Shown here piece by piece: positions 6,585 through 11,465 of a stretch of DNA of 13,554 nucleotides. Origin of the DNA: Syntrophobacteria bacterium (GTDB taxonomy: Bacteria > Desulfobacterota > Syntrophobacteria > JARFUL01); the NCBI GenBank assembly GCA_029289015.1, contig JARFUL010000174.1:1-13554 (forward strand), in the 5' to 3' direction. A program made the position numbers and the translations under genes. A model generated the notes under the pieces. It did no database searches. It worked only from the letters and a program-made list of their open reading frames with translations, and was not told where the DNA came from. Every line of letters begins with the position of its first letter. Position 1 is the first letter of the stretch.

Positions 6585-7618
6585 TACTTGGCCCTCCCCT
6601 TGTTGATCTCAAAGATCGGCAACAGCGATTTCTGCTTGGAGTCCACCACGTAGACCTCCTTTGCCGAGCCGAGGAGCTTGACAATAGCCTCGAGGTAGAG
6701 CCTCTTCCTCGTCACCCTCTTCGCGGCCCGGTATTCCTTGAGCACATCGGTGAACCTCGTGGCCTCGCCCTTGGCCTGGTTTATCTTCTCCAGCGCGTAA
6801 CCCTCGGCCTCCGTGATCACCTGCTTGGCCTTGCCCTTGGCCTTGGGTATCTCCTTGTTGTAGGCCTCCTGGGCCTGGTTTATGAGACTCTCCTTCTCCT
6901 GGCGGGCCTCGTTGACCTCGTTGAACGCGGCCTTCACCTGCTCCGGCGGGTTCACGTTCTGGAGCTTTATGGTCACGATGTTTATGCCGGTGGCGTAGTC
7001 GTCGAGGATCTTCTGCATGGAGACCTTGGCCCCTTCCGCGGTCGCGGTGCGGCCCACGGTGAGGACCTGGTCGGAGATCATGGAGCCCACCTCCTGGCGC
7101 ATCATGGCCTCGGACACGTCCCTCAGGGTCTGCTCCGGGTTGCGCACCTTGAAGAGGTAGTTCATGGGGTCATTGATCCGGTACTGCACCGTCCACTGCA
7201 TGTCTATGACGTTGAGGTCGCCGGAGAGCATGAGGGACTCGTCCTCATAGCCCCTCTCCACGAACCTGGACCGCACCCCCGCCTGCGCGGTGCGGTAGCC
7301 GAACTCCGTCTGGAATATCCGGCCGGTCTTGACCTTGTAGACCCTCTCGATGCCGAGCGGTATCTTGAAGTGGAGCCCCGGCTCGGTCAGCCGGACGAAC
7401 TGCCCGAACCTCAAGAGCACCCCGGTCTCGTCGGGCTGGATGGTGAAGTAGGACGCGTACCCGATGATAGAAACCACCGCGATAACCACCAGCACCCACA
7501 TCTTGGTTTTGGCTCCTCCCGGCGGCGAGACCCACCTCTTGAGCGCGTCCACCCTCTCCCTGAGCTCCTCGCCCGCCGACTTCCTGGACCCGGAAAACTT
7601 GTCCCAGTCGTAACCCAT
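6584..7618 (-). CDS. hflK: HflK, membrane SPFH protein, regulator of FtsH protease, 344 aa
   Basis: Has the HflK layout. A short cytoplasmic segment rich in Trp and Gly (MGYDWDKFSG) is followed by one membrane helix at about 40-58, then TIQPDETGVLLRFGQFVRLT and GLHFKIPLGIERVYKV. The SPFH core contains SGDLNVIDMQWTVQYRINDP, and a long Ala/Glu/Lys coiled coil (about 225-310) carries NPPEQVKAAFNEVNEARQEK. E. coli HflK is 419 residues, so this version lacks some of the glycine-rich N-terminal and C-terminal tail sequence, as many non-enterobacterial HflK do. It partners with HflC, encoded directly downstream. GGGAGG six bases before the ATG is a strong ribosome site and overlaps a 12-base perfect palindrome. 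Functional assignment is from family knowledge. Confidence 0.96.
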   Translation of the reverse strand: MGYDWDKFSGSRKSAGEELRERVDALKRWVSPPGGAKTKMWVLVVIAVVSIIGYASYFTIQPDETGVLLRFGQFVRLTEPGLHFKIPLGIERVYKVKTGRIFQTEFGYRTAQAGVRSRFVERGYEDESLMLSGDLNVIDMQWTVQYRINDPMNYLFKVRNPEQTLRDVSEAMMRQEVGSMISDQVLTVGRTATAEGAKVSMQKILDDYATGINIVTIKLQNVNPPEQVKAAFNEVNEARQEKESLINQAQEAYNKEIPKAKGKAKQVITEAEGYALEKINQAKGEATRFTDVLKEYRAAKRVTRKRLYLEAIVKLLGSAKEVYVVDSKQKSLLPIFEINKGRAK

Positions 7619-7627
7619 TTAAAACCT

Positions 7628-7639
7628 CCCTGATCAGGG
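7628..7639. promoter_or_regulatory. Perfect palindrome CCCTGATCAGGG overlapping the hflK ribosome binding site
   Basis: This 12-base perfect palindrome lies in the 22-base gap between the small membrane-protein gene and hflK. Its minus-strand right arm (AGGG) overlaps the GGGAGG Shine-Dalgarno of hflK. It could be a protein-binding site or a small RNA stem that limits ribosome access. Chance cannot be excluded. Confidence 0.35.
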
Positions 7640-7640
7640 G

Positions 7641-7838
7641 CTAAACTCTAGGCGCGGGTGTATCTTCGCGGGAGGTCCTCTTGACCCTCATCTTCTCGAT
7701 GATGTAGGCCAGGGCCACCATGCCCGCGCCCAGGATCGCGGCCACGTGGACCCCGGACCTGGGAAAAAAGACCCGCCACAGGAAGACGCCGAAGACCCCC
7801 CCGAGCACGAACCGCGCCACGAGTATCGTTATTATCAC
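7641..7838 (-). CDS. Small two-helix membrane protein at the head of the hflKC operon, 65 aa
   Basis: Two hydrophobic segments are visible: residues about 2-22 (IITILVARFVLGGVFGVFLW) and about 31-47 (HVAAILGAGMVALAYII). A short loop with FFPRSG joins them, and the basic tail EKMRVKRTSRED suggests a cytoplasmic C-terminus and a hairpin topology. I do not recognise a family. The start is GTG 7838, chosen because GAGG lies seven bases upstream and no ATG is available earlier in frame. The gene sits 22 bases before hflK and directly behind the operon promoter, so it is probably co-expressed with HflK, HflC and the ATP-grasp ligase. A role as a small accessory subunit of the HflKC/FtsH assembly is an inference from position only. 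Confidence 0.7.
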   Translation of the reverse strand: MIITILVARFVLGGVFGVFLWRVFFPRSGVHVAAILGAGMVALAYIIEKMRVKRTSREDTPAPRV

Positions 7839-7866
7839 CGTCCAACCTCATTTATAGTCAATTCTT

Positions 7867-7896
7867 ATTATTATCCCAGGCCAACCTGGGTGTCAA
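7867..7896 (-). promoter_or_regulatory. Promoter of the hflK operon with an inverted repeat in the spacer
   Basis: On the minus strand, TTGACA (7891-7896, perfect -35) and AATAAT (7867-7872, five of six) are 18 bases apart. The inverted repeat CCCAGG-TTGG-CCTGGG (7875-7890) fills the spacer almost completely. A start near 7860 would leave about 20 bases of leader before GTG 7838. A repeat in this position is a typical operator site for a dimeric regulator such as a MerR-type activator or a repressor. The identity of any regulator is not visible here. Confidence 0.65.
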
Positions 7897-7976
7897 GGGA
7901 TGCTGCAATTGGGAGAGGCTTGGCCGCGGCCCGGATGGGGGGATCGGGCGTCCCTGTCCGGGACCCAAAGATGCGG

Positions 7977-8006
7977 TTGACCCCTTGGCGGGTAAAGGGC
8001 TATGCT
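7977..8006 (+). promoter_or_regulatory. Putative promoter for the cytochrome c gene
   Basis: On the plus strand, TTGACC (7977-7982, five of six) and TATGCT (8001-8006, four of six) are 18 bases apart. They lie about 40 bases ahead of the ATG at 8047. The promoter diverges from that of the hflK operon about 80 bases away. Confidence 0.5.
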
Positions 8007-8046
8007 CTTTTAGCGGTGAGAATGGAGCTTGGGAGCCTCGAGAGTG

Positions 8047-8367
8047 ATGAAGCATCTGGCCCTGGGACTGGTCCTTTTTGTGGTGCTCGCGGGAAAAGCC
8101 GAGGACGACGCGTCCGTGAAGAGGGGCGGCTACATCTTCATGAACCGCTGTGTTATGTGCCACTTTCCGGATACCAGGAAGACCAGGGTGGGGCCGGGGA
8201 TGAAGGGCATAATCTCCCAGAACAGCTTCTTCCCCGCAAGCAAGAAAAGGGTCTCTTTAAAGTTTTTCAAGGAGCTCCTCAAGAAGCCCGCGGGCATAAT
8301 GCCCGGGTTCAAGGACCTCTCCCCCAGGGAGATCAAGGACCTCTACCGCTACCTCGAAGGGTTGTGA
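8047..8367 (+). CDS. Small secreted mono-heme cytochrome c, 106 aa
   Basis: The N-terminal signal peptide MKHLALGLVLFVVLAGKA has a probable cut near residues 18-19. A single heme-attachment motif CVMCH lies at 35-39, RVGPGMKGI is at 47-55, and GIMPGFKDLS at 83-92 has Met85 as the likely sixth heme ligand. The C-terminal helix EIKDLYRYLEGL is typical of class I cytochromes c, where the segment packs on the heme. It should be periplasmic or membrane-exposed and carry single electrons between redox partners; the partners are not in the window. TTG 8029 and GTG 8044 are possible earlier starts in frame, but the signal peptide fits ATG 8047 best, with GGGAG further upstream. Convergent with the lipoprotein gene. 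Confidence 0.88.
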   Translation: MKHLALGLVLFVVLAGKAEDDASVKRGGYIFMNRCVMCHFPDTRKTRVGPGMKGIISQNSFFPASKKRVSLKFFKELLKKPAGIMPGFKDLSPREIKDLYRYLEGL

Positions 8368-8402
8368 CCCTCTCCCCCTTCCACCCCGCGCGGCCCTTTG
8401 GC

Positions 8403-8648
8403 CTATTGGTCCGGACTTTCTGCGGCCTTGGGCCTAAAAAGCTCCACCGGAACGTTGTAGGTCAACGCTATTTCGTAGTCGTAATTTGAGGTTAACCCCG
8501 GGATGGAGGCCTCCAGCTTCTCCCTGTTCTCCGGGCCCTCGTCCCCTCCGAACCTCAGCTTCAGCCCCCTGAAGCATCCGCTCGGGGCCAGAAGAAAGAG
8601 CGCTAGCGCAAGGGCTGCGAACGCTATCCTTATTACGCGGTTCTTCAT
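8403..8648 (-). CDS. Small putative lipoprotein, 81 aa
   Basis: The N-terminus MKNRVIRIAFAALALALFLL is a signal peptide, followed by APSGC with Cys25 as the likely lipidated residue. The lipobox is atypical because position -3 is Pro, though Ser and Gly at -2 and -1 are normal. The mature part is about 57 residues, mostly polar, with GDEGPENREKLEASIPGLTS and a short beta-like DYEIALTYNVPVELF. I recognise no domain. A strong Shine-Dalgarno AGGAGAGG lies directly before the ATG, which supports a real gene. It follows the unrecognised 8679-8921 gene by 30 bases, so they may be co-transcribed. Confidence 0.65.
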   Translation of the reverse strand: MKNRVIRIAFAALALALFLLAPSGCFRGLKLRFGGDEGPENREKLEASIPGLTSNYDYEIALTYNVPVELFRPKAAESPDQ

Positions 8649-8678
8649 ACCCTCTCCTACCCGTCTGGACCCTGATGA

Positions 8679-8921
8679 TCATCCTTTCTTCCTGATGCAG
8701 CTTCTCTGCCCGCGGCTTGCGTCCGCGTCCGGCTCGGAGACAGTCAGGATCAAGGAGTCCTGGTCTGCCGGAGGAGGTACCGCCTGTATACACAAATACA
8801 CCTTATCGTCATAGTAGTGCATTTTCATCCACAAGGAACCATCGCGGCGAATCCTGGGCTGCATCGTGTAATACCCCTTAATATCAAGCTTTTCACCGCA
8901 CCCGCCCGGCGTCTGAAGCAT
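8679..8921 (-). CDS. Unrecognised small protein, possibly N-terminally truncated, about 80 aa
   Basis: From ATG 8921 the product reads MLQTPGGCGEKLDIKGYYTM and then a beta-rich stretch including DGSLWMKMHYYDDKVYLCIQ and DSLILTVSEPDAD, ending SCIRKKG. I do not recognise it. The frame stays open for a further 84 bases upstream, to a TAG at 9006-9008, without a good start or Shine-Dalgarno. ATG 8921 also lacks one. An internal ATG at 8864 does have AAGGGG nine bases before it and would give about 61 residues. Codon choice is less G/C-biased at third positions than in neighbouring genes, which could mean transfer, decay or a non-coding stretch. The alternation of hydrophobic and charged residues argues for real coding. 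Probably in one transcript with the lipoprotein gene. Confidence 0.42.
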   Translation of the reverse strand: MLQTPGGCGEKLDIKGYYTMQPRIRRDGSLWMKMHYYDDKVYLCIQAVPPPADQDSLILTVSEPDADASRGQRSCIRKKG

Positions 8922-8979
8922 CAATATATTGCAAAGTGGGTACCAGAATATGTACCAAGGGCACCGCGGAAGGAAGAAA

Positions 8980-9016
8980 CCCGAAAAATAGTATCCTATA
9001 TCACACTATTTTCGGG
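8980..9016 (-). terminator. Long hairpin, possible terminator downstream of treT
   Basis: The arms CCCGAAAAATAGT (8980-8992) and ACTATTTTCGGG (9005-9016) pair over 12 base pairs with one bulged base, around a 12-base loop. Read on the minus strand the stem is followed by TTTCTTCC, a weak U-rich tail. It lies about 130 bases after the treT stop codon. A terminator is the simplest reading, but the poor tail leaves other roles open, such as a regulatory stem or transposon end. Confidence 0.4.
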
Positions 9017-9020
9017 TCGG

Positions 9021-9083
9021 CGCGGGCTGGCCCGCGGGGGATATTTTGACGCGGAGATGGCCCAAGCCGGGAGCTTCCCGGCT
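9021..9083. other. Two further perfect hairpins between treT and the 8679-8921 gene
   Basis: CGCGGGC-TG-GCCCGCG (9021-9036) and AGCCGGGA-GCT-TCCCGGCT (9065-9083) are perfect inverted repeats, next to the 8980-9016 hairpin. Neither is followed by a T-run on either strand. The rest of the 8922-9148 gap shows no gene. Confidence 0.4.
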
Positions 9084-9148
9084 CCTTAGGGCAAGGGCCC
9101 ATGGGGTCAGGGAATACCCCGGCTGAGAAGGCGTGCAAATGGGTAAAA

Positions 9149-10531
9149 TCAGGTGCCCGCCAGGTAGGGGTGCCGGGGCCTCACCACGCTCAGCACCTCG
9201 GTGTAGGTGAGCTCGTTGAGCCTGAACTCGGGCGCGTGGCGGTCTTGGCCGGTGTAGAAGCGCATGAGGGTGAGATACCTCCTCACGAGCTCCGGCAGAA
9301 GGAAGTTCTGGCGCACGTGCTCCCTGCCCCTTTGGCCCATCTCCCTGGCGCGCTCGGGATTAGTGAGGAGCCAGTCCAGCTTCTGGGCTGTGGCCTCAAT
9401 GTCGAGGGGGGCCACGAGAAAGCCGTTTTCCCCGTCCACAACCTGCTTGGTTATGCCCCCCACCCGGGAGCCGATCACCGGTGTCCCCTGCCAGAGGGCC
9501 TCGGACACCACAAGGCCGAACCCCTCCCTGGTGGAGACGTGGACAAAGCAGTCCGCCGCGTGCATCAGCGAGCCCACCACCCTGTCGTTGTCCTCCACGT
9601 TCACCCAGAACCGTATGTCCGGGTCGTCCCCGGCCAGGGTTTTCAGCTCTTCGAGCATGGCCCCGCCTTCGGGGTCGTCGGTCGCGGTGTTGCCCAAAAA
9701 CACGAGGTAGGGCGCGGGGTCGAGGCTCTTCTCCTCCCTCAGCCGCTTGAACGCGCCCAAGATGCTCGCCTGGTTCTTGTGGACGTCGTAGCGGGAGACC
9801 GCCGCGACTATGGGCCTTTCCGGGTCTATGTCGTGCTCGTTGAACAGATCAGCCAGGATGCCAAGGGCCTCGTCCCGCGAGTACTGCCGGTTCTTCTCGG
9901 CCAGGGGGTCTATGCAGGGGGAGACCTCGTAGAGCGGCACCTGGAGCCCGGGCCCCACGAACTCCTCCATGGTGAATATCGCGCCCGCGCACAGGTTGAT
10001 GTAGGGCAGGAGGAAGCGCCACACCGTCCTGTTGGGGGTGGATGTGTCTATGTGGCACCGCCACAGCACGTTGCCGAAGATCACCCCGTTCATCACCATG
10101 GCCGCGGGCTGGGGGTCGTGCACCACCACCAGGTCCGACGCGATGAACGCGCCCCTCGCGTTTTCGTCTATGGTGTCCAGGTACGCGCCGAATATCTCCT
10201 CCAGGGTGATGGAGTAGTCGAGCCCCTGGAGCATGTTGTGGAACTTCTTGGTCACGCCGAAGAACTCGTCGTGGCCCCGGATCACGTACCACCGGGCGTT
10301 CACCCCCAGCGACCTGGCCAGGGGCACCACCGACTGGAGCATCTCCGCGACACCGCCGCCGATGAGGGTGGAGTTGACGTTGGCCCAGCCCTTTCCTTCG
10401 AGGGGCGCGGCCAGCTCCTTTAGGGCCTCGACCCTTTCCCTGCCCACAAAGGGCTCGTAATCTTCCGGGGTGAGGGTAAAGTCCGGCTCGTACTCTTCCA
10501 GGGGCGCGTAGTGGTCTTCGTGGTGGGTCAT
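9149..10531 (-). CDS. treT: TreT-type trehalose synthase, GT4 glycosyltransferase, 460 aa
   Basis: GT4 family enzyme with the TreT fingerprint: NVNSTLIGGGVAEMLQSVVP (residues 51-70), RWYVIRGHDEFFGVTKKFHN (80-99), then the GT-B sugar-nucleotide site STREGFGLVVSEALWQGTPV (333-352) with the conserved Glu residues. TreT joins glucose from a nucleotide-glucose to free glucose, giving trehalose (a compatible solute and storage sugar) in the cytoplasm. The alternative is a closely related glycosyltransferase with other acceptors. Characterised TreT proteins are about 410-420 residues; the surplus here is at the N-terminus (about 20) and a C-terminal tail after residue 424. ATG 10531 was chosen because AAGGAG stands eight bases before it. 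An in-frame ATG at 10579 has no such site and would lie upstream of the predicted transcription start. Confidence 0.87.
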   Translation of the reverse strand: MTHHEDHYAPLEEYEPDFTLTPEDYEPFVGRERVEALKELAAPLEGKGWANVNSTLIGGGVAEMLQSVVPLARSLGVNARWYVIRGHDEFFGVTKKFHNMLQGLDYSITLEEIFGAYLDTIDENARGAFIASDLVVVHDPQPAAMVMNGVIFGNVLWRCHIDTSTPNRTVWRFLLPYINLCAGAIFTMEEFVGPGLQVPLYEVSPCIDPLAEKNRQYSRDEALGILADLFNEHDIDPERPIVAAVSRYDVHKNQASILGAFKRLREEKSLDPAPYLVFLGNTATDDPEGGAMLEELKTLAGDDPDIRFWVNVEDNDRVVGSLMHAADCFVHVSTREGFGLVVSEALWQGTPVIGSRVGGITKQVVDGENGFLVAPLDIEATAQKLDWLLTNPERAREMGQRGREHVRQNFLLPELVRRYLTLMRFYTGQDRHAPEFRLNELTYTEVLSVVRPRHPYLAGT

Positions 10532-10577
10532 GGCAAAACTCCTTAAGTCTAATGCCTTGGCTTCAGGGGTTTTTCCC

Positions 10578-10605
10578 AAGATACCATATTAATTAGACAA
10601 TGCAA
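10578..10605 (-). promoter_or_regulatory. Putative treT promoter
   Basis: On the minus strand, TTGCAT (10600-10605) and TATCTT (10578-10583) are 16 bases apart in an AT-rich patch. A start near 10571 gives a leader of about 40 bases, which contains the AAGGAG site and supports the ATG at 10531. Confidence 0.45.
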
Positions 10606-10629
10606 CCCGGGGGAAAGGCATTCTTTACT

Positions 10630-10722
10630 TTACTTTCGGCGGACGAAGAGGAAGTCGCCCCCCTCGTGCCCGGCCTTGGGGATGTCCGGGACCCGGGGCT
10701 GAACCTGAATATTTAGTATCAG
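10630..10722 (-). pseudogene. Short coding-like tail in a separate frame behind the broken methyltransferase
   Basis: The minus-strand frame ending at TAA 10630-10632 reads VQPRVPDIPKAGHEGGDFLF and then VRRK. Its third codon positions are nearly all G or C (for example CCC CGG GTC CCG GAC ATC), as in true genes of this window. It is out of frame with the methyltransferase remnant, whose TGA lies at 10719-10721. It resembles the end of a protein whose body is missing. I do not recognise the family. Chance is possible given its roughly 30 codons. Confidence 0.3.
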
Positions 10723-11456
10723 TCCGGCTCTCCGTGCCGGGGCTTCTCTATCTCGAATATGAGGGTATCCCCATAGAGAACCGCGTCGGAGGTCAGCTCA
10801 TTATAGGTGGTGTCGTCCTCGAAGTTGAACCTCCTGGCGCAGACCTTCACTATCCAGGAGGTGATTTTGTCCTTGAGCTTGGGCCTTCTCTTGAACTTGT
10901 TGGTCTCCACCCTTAAGAGCTTTAAGCCGTTCAGGTGGAGCATGAACTTGAGCTGGATGAAGGAGATGGGGCTTATGTGCGCGAGAAAGCCCATGTTCTA
11001 GAGCTATTCGCGCACCACCATCAACACCTTGAAGTGGGGCAGATACCCCACGGAGAAGAACTTGGAGCGCGCGTTGGTGGACATGATGTTCGGGGTGGAA
11101 AGATAGAGCCTCCCGCCGGGCTTTAGGACCCTGGCCAGCTCCCGCATGAAGTGATACGGGTTCTCCATGTGCTCTATGGCCTCGATGCAGAAGAGCGCGT
11201 CCAGGGAACCCTCGCGGAAGGGCAGCGGGTCTCTCAGGTCGAGCTTGACGAGGGGGAGCCTGCCCTTGGGCTTGAACAGGTCCGCGTCTATCTCGCCGGA
11301 GATGACCTTCCTCATCCCCCGGTTGAAGAGCGCGAGCGCGAGCGCGCCCTCCCCCGCGGGGATGTCCGCGACGAGCTCGTTGCCGTCGCCCCGGTACATC
11401 TCGAGGACCTTCTCGTGCACCCCGAACCCGGTTATGGCCTTGGGCCCCTCGTCCAT
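10719..11456 (-). pseudogene. Class I SAM-dependent methyltransferase, interrupted by two in-frame TAG codons
   Basis: From ATG 11456 the first 150 residues carry a class I methylase: motif I VADIPAGEGALA (29-40), an acidic second strand at SGEID, FCIEAIEHMENPYHFMREL (89-107) and RVLKPGGRLYLSTPN (109-123). TAG codons then stand at 11004-11006 and 10998-11000, with a single CTC between. The same frame resumes as NMGFLAHISPISFIQLKFML and runs to TGA 10719-10721, ending VLYGDTLIFEIEKPRHGEPD. That second part matches the usual distal half of this methylase type (a GHI-P-S---L---L---GF stretch). Together they would make 245 residues, a normal size. I call one gene broken by nonsense changes. Two split genes or recoding are alternatives. 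It follows gpmI by only 9 bases (3 if GTG 11462 is used), so it is co-transcribed with it. The substrate is unknown. Confidence 0.7.
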
Positions 11457-11465
11457 ACTCACCTG

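Noticed and set aside
8358..8371. AGGGT-TGTG-ACCCT hairpin at the cytochrome stop codon as a terminator
   Set aside because: The stem is only five base pairs and it is followed by CTCCCCCTT instead of a T-run.
9101..10423. Long plus-strand open frame (440 codons) opposite treT
   Set aside because: Shadow of treT, whose motifs, Shine-Dalgarno and promoter are all on the minus strand.
10532..10579. Earlier ATG for treT at 10579 (16 extra residues)
   Set aside because: It has no Shine-Dalgarno and lies upstream of the predicted transcription start, whereas ATG 10531 has AAGGAG at good spacing.
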